Source of the DNA: Chitinophaga niabensis | GTDB lineage: Bacteria; Bacteroidota; Bacteroidia; Chitinophagales; Chitinophagaceae | NCBI RefSeq assembly: GCF_039545795.1 | Contig: NZ_CP154260.1 | Location: 6,143,001-6,207,000 of the forward strand | DNA length: 64,000 nucleotides | Direction of reading: 5' to 3' | In this document: in pieces, positions 17,323-27,362 of the stretch | How the letters are laid out: every line of letters begins with the position of its first letter | How positions within the stretch are numbered: the stretch's first letter is position 1 | Translations under genes and position numbers: made by a program | Notes under the pieces: model-generated | Seen by the model: only the letters and a program-made list of their open reading frames with translations | What the model was told of the DNA's origin: nothing | Database searches by the model: none

Positions 17323-20097
17323 TCAGAACCTCATATTCCGCGGTGCTTCCATCATCCTGTCCCCTCTTTGCCCCTTGGGCGCTTTCCCTCCGAAACGGTT
17401 CAGGAAGTAGGAAAAACTCACCATAAAATAACGCTGCAAAACCTTTGTTTCGGAATCCTCTGTGTAGTTATCCATCACGGTACGGTTCACGCTTACGTTC
17501 TGATTGAACAGGTCAAACACCTGGAATTTGATCAGGCCCTGTTTGGCTTTAAACAGTGTTTTGGAAATAAAGCCGTTCGCAAGGGTGTATTGCAGGTTAT
17601 ATCCTTCCGTTCTTCCTGTATTGGCGGTATAATCCACATCCCCTCCAATGATAATCCCTCCCGGCAGGTTCACGTTAAAGTCCAGGGAAAGGCCATAATT
17701 GAAATAATTGGTGTTGTTGGCCTTATTGTTACTGAAGCGCGCCCTGTTATAATTCACATTGCCGCCAGCTGCCAGATCGAACACTTCCTTATACATATAG
17801 TTGAAGCTAACCGCTTGGGTAATATTCAGGGTTTGTGTAAAATTCTTCTGGTTATTGAGGAAACTCACATCGCGTGTGAGGCCCGCATAAGTATTGGTAT
17901 TGATGGTTGTTTTCTGCTGCTTGTTGAGGGAGAAACCATTCACCATATAGGCATTTACATTGTAGTTGCCATTTACGTTCACGGGGCGGCTGGTCTGTAT
18001 GCCCTGGTCATTGATAGCCGTGTTGTTCACAATCCTGTTCAAGGTAAATGTTCCGGTAAGGGAGGCAAAAAAACTGCGCATACTTACAGGATCAAAGTTA
18101 TTATAGTTTACACTGAGGTTGTTATTGAAGGAAGGCTTCAGATCAGGGTTCCCCAACTTCACAAACAGGGGATTGGAATTATCGGGCACCGGTTGCAATT
18201 GTTCCAGGGTAGGCTGTTGTGTTTGCCCGCGGTAGGCAATACGCATCCGGCGGTTTTTTGAAAAGTTATAGTTCATTTGCGCAAGTGGAGAGATGTTCAC
18301 GGTGTGCTGCCGCAAGGTGCTATCCTTTGAGATGTTCTCGCTGCTGAGGTTGTTGAACTGAACGTTCATACCCAATGTATAATTGTACCGCAGTTTCTGT
18401 GTCATGATGCTGATACCGGCCTGGTGATTACTGTACACATTGTTGAAAGCATTGGTAAGACTGTCGTTCAGCAGGTCATAGTCATCTTTCCCTTTATCGT
18501 AGGTAGTACGGTTGGATGAATTGGCATTATAGCTATAGCCGTAATTCAATTCCAGGAAGCGGTCTATGAACACCGGCTCCGTATAACTCATTCTCACACC
18601 TAATGTTTTGCTGCTGTTATCCTGCATCACTTTCTGATCTATGGTGTCGTTCCGGAAGGAGCCATTACGTTGCAGGTAAGATGTCTGCGACTGGTTGATG
18701 GATTCCCGTTCGTTGCTGTTAGCGCCAAAGGTCAGGTTGGTGCTGAATGTGCGGCCTTTCTTATCGAACTTTTTCCGGAATAGGGCGGTACCGTTTACGT
18801 TGGGAGAACTGGCCGTGGTTTTATTTATCGTACGCCCATTATTGACAGTATCCTTGTTGTTATTGAGGGTAGTGTTCCTGCTTTCAGAAAAGTTATCTCC
18901 TGAACTGTAACTGATGTTGGGGGTAACAATCAGGGAATGAAAAGAATCGATATCATATTCAATGCGTGCATTCACCCGGTGGTTGCTGTTATTACTAAGA
19001 GAGGTGCTGTTGGAGTTCACGTAGGAAAAAGAATCCGGTTTATGGCGATTCTCCCGTTCACTTCTTCTTTCATTATCCCGCTGCATATCACTCATAAAAT
19101 AACTGCCGCTGATGCGTAATCCTTTAGCGAGGTTATCGCTGTAATTGATGCCGCCATTCCAGTTCCTGTTAAGCCCTGTATTGGCAGCTCCGCCACCACC
19201 TTTTGCTCCGCCGCCAAAATTAAAACCATCTGAAAAAGAGAAGCCGGTATTGTTGGTATTGTTCCCTCCTCCCATAATGGAAAGCTGCTGTGTTTGCCGG
19301 AAGCGGTTCATGCTGGCGTTAAGGGAAAAACGTTCATCACTTCCATATCCTGCAGTTGCTCTTCCAAACACGCCTTTTTTACGGTCTGGCTTAATGGTGA
19401 AGTTGAGTGTTTTCTCTATTTCTCCATCGGCGATACCGGTAAACTGCGCCTGTTCGCTTTTCCGGTCTATGAGCTGGATCTTATCTACAATGTCTGCAGG
19501 CAGGTTGCGGGTGGCCATTTTGGGATCATCCCCAAAGAAAGGTTTACCATCTACCAATACCTTTTTTACGGTTTCTCCATTGGCTTTGATGGTACCGTCT
19601 TTTTCCACCTGTATGCCGGGGAGTTTTTTGAGCAGTTCTTCCAGCAGGGCGTTTTCTCTTGTCTTAAAAGAGCCCGCATTGTATTCCACTGTATCTTCTT
19701 TAATGGTGATCGGAGGTTTTACATCTACGATCTCCACTTCGTTCAGGTTAAGTCCTTTCCTTTTTAGGGTTAATGTTCCCAACGCAATGAGGCGGGAGGT
19801 ATCCTGTACCTGTAAATTGCGCGTCAGTTGCTGGTATCCCATGTATGAAACAACAAGCACATAGTTGCCGGGTTTTGTGCCGGTAATACTAAAGAGTCCT
19901 TTTGCATCTGCCACTACCGTAGCAGCTATTACGGAATCTTTTACTTCCAGTAAAGCTACTGCCGCATTGGGCAATGGTTCTTTATTGGTGTAATCAATCA
20001 GGCGGCCGGTGATCTGGAGTTTGTTCTGTGTCTGTGCCCGGGCAATGGTTAAGATAGCAATAACCAACACCACGGTCAGTAAAACGCGTTGTTTCAT
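17323..20097 (-). CDS. TonB-receptor-like outer-membrane beta-barrel protein
   Basis: The 924-residue protein has a signal peptide (residues 1-21), a carboxypeptidase regulatory-like domain (about 25-110), a plug-type region (about 130-250) and a long OMP_b-brl_3-type barrel. The plug region contains LEELLKKLPGIQVEKDGTI, KKVLVDGKPFFGDDPKMATR and LPADIVDKIQLIDRKS, the pattern of SusC-type and TonB receptors. The barrel is Asn/Ser/Thr-rich and ends near FGGKAPKGQRGDRMMEAP. It lies 27 bases behind the GLPGLI gene and is divergent from a histidine kinase/response regulator. The ligand is unknown. Confidence 0.85.
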   Translation of the reverse strand: MKQRVLLTVVLVIAILTIARAQTQNKLQITGRLIDYTNKEPLPNAAVALLEVKDSVIAATVVADAKGLFSITGTKPGNYVLVVSYMGYQQLTRNLQVQDTSRLIALGTLTLKRKGLNLNEVEIVDVKPPITIKEDTVEYNAGSFKTRENALLEELLKKLPGIQVEKDGTIKANGETVKKVLVDGKPFFGDDPKMATRNLPADIVDKIQLIDRKSEQAQFTGIADGEIEKTLNFTIKPDRKKGVFGRATAGYGSDERFSLNASMNRFRQTQQLSIMGGGNNTNNTGFSFSDGFNFGGGAKGGGGAANTGLNRNWNGGINYSDNLAKGLRISGSYFMSDMQRDNERRSERENRHKPDSFSYVNSNSTSLSNNSNHRVNARIEYDIDSFHSLIVTPNISYSSGDNFSESRNTTLNNNKDTVNNGRTINKTTASSPNVNGTALFRKKFDKKGRTFSTNLTFGANSNERESINQSQTSYLQRNGSFRNDTIDQKVMQDNSSKTLGVRMSYTEPVFIDRFLELNYGYSYNANSSNRTTYDKGKDDYDLLNDSLTNAFNNVYSNHQAGISIMTQKLRYNYTLGMNVQFNNLSSENISKDSTLRQHTVNISPLAQMNYNFSKNRRMRIAYRGQTQQPTLEQLQPVPDNSNPLFVKLGNPDLKPSFNNNLSVNYNNFDPVSMRSFFASLTGTFTLNRIVNNTAINDQGIQTSRPVNVNGNYNVNAYMVNGFSLNKQQKTTINTNTYAGLTRDVSFLNNQKNFTQTLNITQAVSFNYMYKEVFDLAAGGNVNYNRARFSNNKANNTNYFNYGLSLDFNVNLPGGIIIGGDVDYTANTGRTEGYNLQYTLANGFISKTLFKAKQGLIKFQVFDLFNQNVSVNRTVMDNYTEDSETKVLQRYFMVSFSYFLNRFGGKAPKGQRGDRMMEAPRNMRF

Positions 20098-20124
20098 AAT
20101 TGGGTTTATAGCTGGGGTGGTGGC

Positions 20125-21012
20125 TTAGTTATTGAGTTGGAGTTTTTCCAGTCTGTCGTTATGGAACTTCTCCATGATCTGGCGTCTTTTAGCTTTCAGT
20201 TCTTCTTCCGTTACTTTCTGCGCATTGGCAGGAAGGCTCACCTCCGTATCTTCTATGGGTTTAAACTCTACCTTTTTTGCAACGTAGGAGCGTTTGCTGC
20301 TTTCAATGGATAACACAACTCCTTCTGCGGGTAATACACCATTTACCGGGGAGAATAAAAGCGGGATCTCTGTTGTATACCAGAAAACGAAGTTCTCTTC
20401 ACCGAGTTTTACAGTACCGCGCTGGCATTTAAATCCTGCAATGGTTTTTGTTTTATTGCTGGTTTTAATCTCTGCGGAGTTCTTGTAATCCTCTTCGGCA
20501 TACCAACTGTTACTGGTAACACTGTCCTTTTTCTCTGTGGTAACGGTTAAATACTTTTTGTTTGCCAGATCAATATACGTACTGTTACTGAGAGGGGGGC
20601 GCAGTGACATTCCGGGGCCACCAGGGCCGCCGGGGCCTGCAGAAAAGCTTGCATTGCCGCTACTGTTACCAGCCACATCAATTGTCTGTGTTCTTCCTGC
20701 CACAGCTCCGCCAGCCGGCATCGCTCTCTGAAAACTCAGCATCTGGGGCCCGCCACCACCTTCTGCTTCCAGTTTTCCTTTGGTGCTGGAAAAAGTGAGG
20801 GTTTGTTTGGTGGTGATCAGATCCGGCACGTCCACAGCCATATCTGCTGCACTTCCCTGTGTAACCTGGCCACCCGGGCCCATCATTACAATACGGGCCT
20901 GTGAGAGGTCCATGCGTGAGGTTACTTCATATTCGATTATACCTGAGGTTTTTTGCTGGGCCTGTGTGCTGGAAAAGGCCAGGATTAATAAAGCGGCGAT
21001 GATCGTTTTCAT
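20125..21012 (-). CDS. GLPGLI-family secreted protein
   Basis: The 295-residue protein has a signal peptide (residues 1-18) and the GLPGLI pattern: GIIEYEVTSRMD early, and an IAGFKCQRGTVKLGEENFVFWYTTEIPLLF region (about 197-226). A Gly/Pro-rich segment (GPGGPGGPGM, about residues 127-136) and several MGPGG stretches interrupt the domain. The name comes from a short motif, not an activity; the function is unknown. It starts the two-gene unit with the barrel, the usual pairing in this phylum, and is divergent from the kinase (128-base gap). Confidence 0.85.
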   Translation of the reverse strand: MKTIIAALLILAFSSTQAQQKTSGIIEYEVTSRMDLSQARIVMMGPGGQVTQGSAADMAVDVPDLITTKQTLTFSSTKGKLEAEGGGGPQMLSFQRAMPAGGAVAGRTQTIDVAGNSSGNASFSAGPGGPGGPGMSLRPPLSNSTYIDLANKKYLTVTTEKKDSVTSNSWYAEEDYKNSAEIKTSNKTKTIAGFKCQRGTVKLGEENFVFWYTTEIPLLFSPVNGVLPAEGVVLSIESSKRSYVAKKVEFKPIEDTEVSLPANAQKVTEEELKAKRRQIMEKFHNDRLEKLQLNN

Positions 21013-21141
21013 ATGTACGCTGTTTTTTGTTGTGTAAAATTGCAGGATACACAGCAGGGGGAGGGTTAAGCAGTCTTATTTAATGTTAATTAGTGTTAAG
21101 CCCCGGCGGTAGATGATAAGGATTGGATAGATTTACATTCC

Positions 21142-22707
21142 ATGCGCAACAGAATCCGCAACATATTGATCCTGATGAGTACCTGTATACTGGGTATTTT
21201 CGCTTTCCAGGCTTACTGGTTATACAACTCTTATAAGCTTCGGCTGGAGGAGTTCAATAAGGATATTAATGATGCACTGCGCACTGCGGTGTACAATAAA
21301 CAATTTATAGATGCCGGGCGCTTTATCGGACGGCGGTATCCTGCCATGAATGCCAGTTTTGCCTTAAGAGGAAAACCCGCGGTTTTTATGAAAGATTCTG
21401 TGTTCCTGAGAAAGGCGAGGCCAATGAGCGGCTTAAGGATTATGACTGATTCCATGCGGGGGACTGTTGTAGGAAAAACAATGCCTGTTGGCGGCGAGGC
21501 CGTTTTTATGGAGGCCGAACCTTATAATGACAGTATTGCGCCGCGGCATTTTCAAAGGGTGATACATTCCACCAATGCCACCACACTAAACATTCAGATC
21601 AGGGACCGGGACACGGCATATCGTTTCTATGCAGATTCGCTCTCCCGGCAGATCTCGGATATGCTGATCCTGAATAAGATCTACAAAGAAAGGTTCTCTG
21701 CAAAGAAAGTAGACTCTGTTTACAAAGAGGAATTGCGCAGCCGTGGTATCACTGTATCTTATAAACTGGATACCTTCCGTGTAGAAGAAGATTCGTTCCA
21801 AAAGGATACGATCATCTTCCTGTCAGAACCTGTTAATTTACTGCAGACCGCTAAGATCCCTTTCAATCCTTTCAGCGATATTCTTGTACAGGCTTCCTTC
21901 AGTAATCCTGTGCAAAGGATCCTGGGCCAGATGATAGGCCCGCTTCTCAGCACAGCTATCCTGTTACTGCTCACGGTGCTTTGCTTCATCTACATGCTCC
22001 GTACCATCCTCAAACAGAAAAAACTCTCTGAAGTAAAAAACGACTTCATCAACAATATGACGCATGAGCTGAAAACACCCATCGCTACAGTATCCGCAGC
22101 GGTAGAAGCCATGCAGAACTTCAATGCCCTGAATGATCAGCAGAAAACACAAAAGTACTTAAGCATCTCGCGGCAGGAGTTAACACGCCTGAGTGATCTC
22201 GTGGAAAAAGTATTACACATTGCGGCGGAAGAAAAAGATGATTTTGAACTGTACCGGGAGGAAACAGACCTGAACGACCTGATCAGCCACATCATTACCA
22301 ATCATCGCCTGAAAGCCAATAAGAAGGTGGATTTCACTTATACCATCCTTTCGGATGCCATGGTAAAAGTAGATAAAACGCATTTGTCCAATGCCCTGAA
22401 TAACCTGGTGGACAATGCGATCAAGTATTCCGGTGAGCCGGCGGAGATCACTATCCATGTGAGCCGCCTGCAGGACAGGCTGAAGATTGTGGTGAAGGAT
22501 AATGGCATTGGCATCCCGCATAATTACCAGGACAGTATCTTTGAAAAGTTCTTCCGGGTGCCTACGGGCAACCTGCATAATGTAAAAGGATTCGGGCTTG
22601 GGCTGAGCTATGTAAAAAAGATCGTAGAGAAACACGGCGGTTTTATCCGCGTGAAAAGTGAACCGGACAGAGGAAGCGAGTTCCTGCTGGAAATCCCTGA
22701 AATTTAA
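21142..22707 (+). CDS. Sensor histidine kinase
   Basis: The 521-residue membrane protein has a first transmembrane helix at about residues 7-29, a periplasmic sensor region to about 270, a second helix (LLSTAILLLLTVLCFIYML), and then HisKA and HATPase_c domains. The phosphorylated histidine is H308 in NNMTHELKTPIATVSA. N-box NLVDNAIKYSGEP, G1 VKDNGIGIPHNY and G2 GFGLGLSYVKKI are all present. The response regulator starts 48 bases downstream. The sensor domain is not recognised. The pair is divergent from the GLPGLI/barrel unit. Confidence 0.92.
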   Translation: MRNRIRNILILMSTCILGIFAFQAYWLYNSYKLRLEEFNKDINDALRTAVYNKQFIDAGRFIGRRYPAMNASFALRGKPAVFMKDSVFLRKARPMSGLRIMTDSMRGTVVGKTMPVGGEAVFMEAEPYNDSIAPRHFQRVIHSTNATTLNIQIRDRDTAYRFYADSLSRQISDMLILNKIYKERFSAKKVDSVYKEELRSRGITVSYKLDTFRVEEDSFQKDTIIFLSEPVNLLQTAKIPFNPFSDILVQASFSNPVQRILGQMIGPLLSTAILLLLTVLCFIYMLRTILKQKKLSEVKNDFINNMTHELKTPIATVSAAVEAMQNFNALNDQQKTQKYLSISRQELTRLSDLVEKVLHIAAEEKDDFELYREETDLNDLISHIITNHRLKANKKVDFTYTILSDAMVKVDKTHLSNALNNLVDNAIKYSGEPAEITIHVSRLQDRLKIVVKDNGIGIPHNYQDSIFEKFFRVPTGNLHNVKGFGLGLSYVKKIVEKHGGFIRVKSEPDRGSEFLLEIPEI

Positions 22708-22754
22708 TGTATCATGAACGCAGCGAATTGAGTTCCTGCGGAAATTTATACAAC

Positions 22755-23444
22755 ATGAACGCAAGCGTATTGTTGATAGAAGATGAATCGCAACTGGCAC
22801 AGATCGTGAAAGACAGCCTGGAGATGCGGGGCTTCCGTATGTTCATTGCCAATGATGGTAACGAGGGCCTGCGCTTGTACCGGCAGCACAAACCGGATGT
22901 TATTGTGCTGGACATTATGATGCCGAATATGGACGGCTTTTCGCTGACTGCAGAGATCAGGAAATCAGACAAACAAACGCCGATCATTTTCCTTTCTGCG
23001 AAATCGCAGACGATTGATGTGGTAAAAGGGTTTGAGCTGGGTGGTAATGATTACCTGAAAAAGCCATTCAGCATGGATGAACTGATCGTAAGGATCCGGT
23101 CTTTGCTCAACCGCTTCCAGCCAACACCTGTGCAGCAGGAACAGGGGGAAGATCATGTGATCATCGGGCAATACGCCTTCAATTATACCAAACAAACGCT
23201 CTCCCGGAATAATCATACAGAGTTCCTTTCTCACCGGGAGGCAGAAGTACTCTGGCGTTTATGCAAACACCGCAACCAGGTGATGGAGCGGAAATCTATT
23301 TTGCTGGATATATGGGGGGATGATAATTTCTTCAATGCCCGCAGCATGGATGTGTTCATCACCAAACTACGCCGTTACCTGAAAGAAGATCCCAGGATAC
23401 AGATTGTGAACATCCGCGGGATCGGGTATAAACTGATCTCTTAA
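22755..23444 (+). CDS. OmpR-family response regulator
   Basis: The 229-residue protein has a receiver domain (about 1-120) with acidic pocket IEDE, phosphoacceptor Asp53 in VIVLDIMMPNMDGF, and Lys in YLKKPFSM. A winged-helix DNA-binding domain follows (about 135-228) with FLSHREAEVLWRLCKHRNQV and FITKLRRYLKEDP. I chose the ATG at 22755, which follows the kinase stop by 48 bases. It most likely answers the adjacent kinase. Targets are not seen; the divergent GLPGLI/barrel unit is the first candidate. The stop is shared as TTAA with the convergent helicase. Confidence 0.93.
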   Translation: MNASVLLIEDESQLAQIVKDSLEMRGFRMFIANDGNEGLRLYRQHKPDVIVLDIMMPNMDGFSLTAEIRKSDKQTPIIFLSAKSQTIDVVKGFELGGNDYLKKPFSMDELIVRIRSLLNRFQPTPVQQEQGEDHVIIGQYAFNYTKQTLSRNNHTEFLSHREAEVLWRLCKHRNQVMERKSILLDIWGDDNFFNARSMDVFITKLRRYLKEDPRIQIVNIRGIGYKLIS

Positions 23445-26400
23445 CTGAAGAGATACAGTACATCTTCCTTAGACAGCTTTTTGATAAAGCCGTTATCATC
23501 GGCAATGATATCTTTTACGAGGGATTTTTTGCGTTCCTGCAGTTCCAGTATTTTTTCTTCTACAGTGTCTTTACAGATCATGCGGTAAGCAAAGATGTTT
23601 TTGGTCTGGCCGATACGGTGTGTACGGTCAATGGCCTGTTGTTCCACAGCGGGGTTCCACCATGGGTCAACAATGTACACGTAATCCGCAGCGGTAAGGT
23701 TAAGCCCCACACCGCCCGCTTTCAGGGAAATGAGGAATACCCTGCAATCATCGTTATTCTGGAAATTTTGAATGGCTTTTTCCCTGTCCATTGTAGAGGT
23801 ACTACCATCAAAATATTCATACGGGATCTTCATGTGTGTCATCCTTTCCCGGATGAGGCCCAGCATGCCCAGGAACTGGCTGAACACTAAAACTTTATGG
23901 TGCCCGCTGTTTTCCGCAATCTCACGGGTGAGCTCGTGCAGCTTTACGGAATGGTTGGGATATTTTTCTGTTTCGTTGAGGATAGCCGGTGAATCACAGA
24001 TCTGGCGCAGTTTCATAAGCCCCTGCAGGATGGTGAGCTGGCTGCGTTCCATACCCTGATCTTCAATCACACCCAGGATCTTGGAACGATAGGTGTTACG
24101 GTAAGCATCGTAAATATGCCTTTGCTCAGGATCCATTTCACAGAAGATCACGGTCTCGATCTTATCCGGCAGATCTTTGGCCACCTGCTCTTTCGTGCGG
24201 CGGAGAATGAAGGGATAGATGAGTTTTTTCAGGTGCTCTTTCCTTTCTTCATCCTGGAACTTATCGATGGGGGTGGCAAATTCATTTCTGAAGAAGTCCA
24301 CACTGCCCAGCATTCCCGGGTTGAGGAAATTCATCTGTGCGTATATATCAAAGGTATTGTTCTGCATGGGGGTACCACTCAATGCAATACGGTTGCGGGT
24401 ATTCAGCAACTGTGCTGCTTTGGTGACTTTGGATTGCGGATTCTTAATGGCCTGCGATTCATCCAGTACCACATAGTCGAACTGGATCTTCATCAGCAAT
24501 TGAATATCGCTGCGCAGGGTACCATAAGTGGTAATGATCACATCAAAGCCCTGTAACTCTTCTGCAGCACGGATACGTGCAGGGCCATGATGAATATGGT
24601 AAGTGATACCGGGTGTGAATTTCTTGATCTCATTCTCCCAGTTATAGATCAGCGTAGTAGGGCAAACCACCAGCATCATGGCTTTGCCGTTCTCATTTTT
24701 GTAGTGCTGAATGAACGTAAGTGCCTGTACGGTTTTACCAAGACCCATATCATCTGCCAGGATGCCTCCCCACTTCACTTCATCCAGGTAGTTGAGCCAT
24801 TGGAAACCACTCTCCTGGTAGGGGCGGAGATTGGCATTCACGTTCTTTGGTAAGGGCACATTACGGATCTCATCAAACTGCAGGAGCTTGCGGCGTTTTT
24901 CATCCAGCTCTGCAAGGATGGCATCATCATCAATGAATTCATACAATTCATCGATCACGGAGAAGTTGTATTTACTCAACTTCAGGCCGGCGCCTTTATC
25001 TTTTTCTTCCCCGATCTTAAAGAGCAGGGAATATTTTTTCAACCATTCTTCCGGCAATAAACCAAGGGTGCCATCTGCCAGCTGCACATAGTTCTGCTTG
25101 TTGGCCAATGCCCGTTTGATATCGCGGATACCGACTTTCTGATCGCCATACAATACTTCCACCTGTGCATCAAACCAATCTATACCAGAACTGATCTGCA
25201 GGTTGGTAACGGGTTTCTGCGGATTAAAACGGAAGTTGCGGAGTTGTTCGAAACCGAATACCCGAACATCCATTTCCTTGAGTGCATCAAAGAAAAGGAA
25301 GAACCAGTTGTTCTTCAGCGCTTCTTTGGAACGCAGGAAAAAGTAGTTATAGTTACTGAGATGGTTAAAGTTGGTGTGCAGGGTGCGGAGCTTGGCCACA
25401 AAAGCATTCTCCACTTCCTTGTTCCGGTGAATAACGAGTACTTTGTTGGCTTCCTGTACAGTGATGCGGCTTTCCTCATTCCATTCCACTTCATGCCCTG
25501 CATAGGAGAAGCCTGGCTGGATCACGAATGTTTCGCCCATTTCTTTGAGGTACACACGTGTTTCCGGTATAATATCATCCACTTCTGCGAGCAGGGTGGA
25601 ATCAAACTGTACTGCATAATCTTTGCCAAGGGGCAGCATCACATCTTTCAGGAAGTCCTGCCATTCTGCGGACGGTACTTTTAATGCGTTCATCTGCTGG
25701 TAACGCATAATGTTGATGCTATCCTGCGGCCGTTTGAAATGGAAGATGCTGCCATTATACAGGAACAGCATAGGGCTGGCCCATTGATTGGCAGACACGT
25801 TCACGGGTTCTCCTTCAATATCTACCCAGGCGGTCACTTCCACATGGTCATTTACAGGGTCTGCCTTGAAGTAAGGTTGCAAGGGTTCATCTGCTACCAG
25901 CAAGGGTTGCAGGTTCTTGGTCTTAAAAGGCTGCCCTTCTCTTAACAGGAACACCAGGCGGTGTTCCATCAGTATCGGGAAGAGTTTTGTGATCTTGGGA
26001 TGCAGGTATTCCACGATCAGCTCCATGGTTTCCATGGGCAAACCATCTTCATTTTCATGCATGATGTTTTCCCAGATGCCCGCGAAAGGAGAATTTTTGT
26101 TCAGGAATTTGCTGACTTCCGCATGCTGTATTTTGCGTACAGGTGTGATCAGTTCCCTGTCCCGTTCTTTATATTGATAGAAGTCTACGTATTTACTAAG
26201 GTCCAGCCGGGTAACGAGGGATACGAATTCTGTTTCATCTTCATTGGCATCGCCGTTGATCAGTTCTGCCTGGAAGTAAGGGAACAGTTTATCGTTGGCG
26301 TTGAGCATAACGCCCAGCCTGCGTGTTACCGTAATGGTTTCTTCCTCGGGAGGTGGTTCTGCTTTGTTTGCCGTTACGGGTGCTTCCACTTTTTTGATAC

Positions 26401-27175
26401 TGGGATCCAGTACGCGGAGGAAGGGTTTGCCGTTGAGGTAAGAGAACGCAAATTTCCCGTTGAGGTCATCGTTCAGCGTGTATCCGTAAGAGGAAAGGAG
26501 TTTGTTTTTTTCTTTATCCCAGTTGCGGAGGGTATCAAAATAAAATGGTCCGTGTGCATGCAGCAATTGCAGGAACAGGGCCAGTTTATGTATGCAGATG
26601 GGATGTTCATGTTCATCGCAGGTGCAATGGGTATCGAAGTTCCGCTCTTCGTTGCGTTGCAGGATGAGCGGATATTTTTTGCCTTCAAACTTCAGTTCTG
26701 CCTCCACCTTTTCATCTTTGGCAGCTTTGATCACAGCCTGTGTTTTGCGGAGGATGGTTTCTGCATCCTGCATCATAGGGCTGGAGGTAAGGAGTTTGAG
26801 GGTTTTTAGATCGATGGATTTCATTTTGATCAGCGTATGCTGCTGATCGTATTGTGTTTCGTATGATTCAAAATGATTCCTGTCCAGCATTTCCTGTAAC
26901 TGGAAAAGTGCGGCCGCCTCGTGCCGGCAGATATCTCCTAAGTTATAAGGGCACTGGCACCGGACACTCATGGTGGCGGGCTCGTGATATTTGCTGATGG
27001 AAACTTTATAGTAGTTAGCGTGGGTATCACTTTTTACGCGGAAAGTAGCAGATTTGAGCACAGGGTCCCCTTCCAGCAACTCCACACCGCCTGTGGAAAA
27101 GATGCGTTTCCCCCGGCGGATCACCTCATCGGTTCCGTTATTATAAACATATTTCAATAAATGGGGTAGCGACAT
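23441..27175 (-). CDS. SNF2-family helicase with two SWIM-type zinc fingers
   Basis: The 1244-residue protein has a CxCx7CxH SWIM motif at residues 73-85 (CQCPYNLGDICRH). A second CxCx7CxH lies at residues 184-196 (CTCDEHEHPICIH). A bacterial SNF2-N type region fills the middle. The SNF2 ATPase begins at about residue 790, with LADDMGLGKTVQAL (Walker A near 805) and VLDESQAIKN (DExx box near 906). The helicase C-terminal half contains DPWWNPAVEQQAIDRTHRIGQ (about 1180-1200). It is a cytosolic DNA translocase; its role in chromosome transactions is unknown. No nuclease or methylase partner lies next to it. Confidence 0.92.
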   Translation of the reverse strand: MSLPHLLKYVYNNGTDEVIRRGKRIFSTGGVELLEGDPVLKSATFRVKSDTHANYYKVSISKYHEPATMSVRCQCPYNLGDICRHEAAALFQLQEMLDRNHFESYETQYDQQHTLIKMKSIDLKTLKLLTSSPMMQDAETILRKTQAVIKAAKDEKVEAELKFEGKKYPLILQRNEERNFDTHCTCDEHEHPICIHKLALFLQLLHAHGPFYFDTLRNWDKEKNKLLSSYGYTLNDDLNGKFAFSYLNGKPFLRVLDPSIKKVEAPVTANKAEPPPEEETITVTRRLGVMLNANDKLFPYFQAELINGDANEDETEFVSLVTRLDLSKYVDFYQYKERDRELITPVRKIQHAEVSKFLNKNSPFAGIWENIMHENEDGLPMETMELIVEYLHPKITKLFPILMEHRLVFLLREGQPFKTKNLQPLLVADEPLQPYFKADPVNDHVEVTAWVDIEGEPVNVSANQWASPMLFLYNGSIFHFKRPQDSINIMRYQQMNALKVPSAEWQDFLKDVMLPLGKDYAVQFDSTLLAEVDDIIPETRVYLKEMGETFVIQPGFSYAGHEVEWNEESRITVQEANKVLVIHRNKEVENAFVAKLRTLHTNFNHLSNYNYFFLRSKEALKNNWFFLFFDALKEMDVRVFGFEQLRNFRFNPQKPVTNLQISSGIDWFDAQVEVLYGDQKVGIRDIKRALANKQNYVQLADGTLGLLPEEWLKKYSLLFKIGEEKDKGAGLKLSKYNFSVIDELYEFIDDDAILAELDEKRRKLLQFDEIRNVPLPKNVNANLRPYQESGFQWLNYLDEVKWGGILADDMGLGKTVQALTFIQHYKNENGKAMMLVVCPTTLIYNWENEIKKFTPGITYHIHHGPARIRAAEELQGFDVIITTYGTLRSDIQLLMKIQFDYVVLDESQAIKNPQSKVTKAAQLLNTRNRIALSGTPMQNNTFDIYAQMNFLNPGMLGSVDFFRNEFATPIDKFQDEERKEHLKKLIYPFILRRTKEQVAKDLPDKIETVIFCEMDPEQRHIYDAYRNTYRSKILGVIEDQGMERSQLTILQGLMKLRQICDSPAILNETEKYPNHSVKLHELTREIAENSGHHKVLVFSQFLGMLGLIRERMTHMKIPYEYFDGSTSTMDREKAIQNFQNNDDCRVFLISLKAGGVGLNLTAADYVYIVDPWWNPAVEQQAIDRTHRIGQTKNIFAYRMICKDTVEEKILELQERKKSLVKDIIADDNGFIKKLSKEDVLYLFS

Positions 27176-27362
27176 GCTTTTCTTTGCTATTGCCTTCTTT
27201 ACATAAACCCGGGTTGTAAAACAAAAAGACCACGCTCCGTCATCTCCATTCCTGCTATCTGTGAACTAAATTTTTCTCTAAATGGCTCATAAAAAGGCAA
27301 TCCACAAAAGTAAGCATAAAAATTCACATAGCGCGCGCTGAAGAGGTGTTTACGGGTATCCG

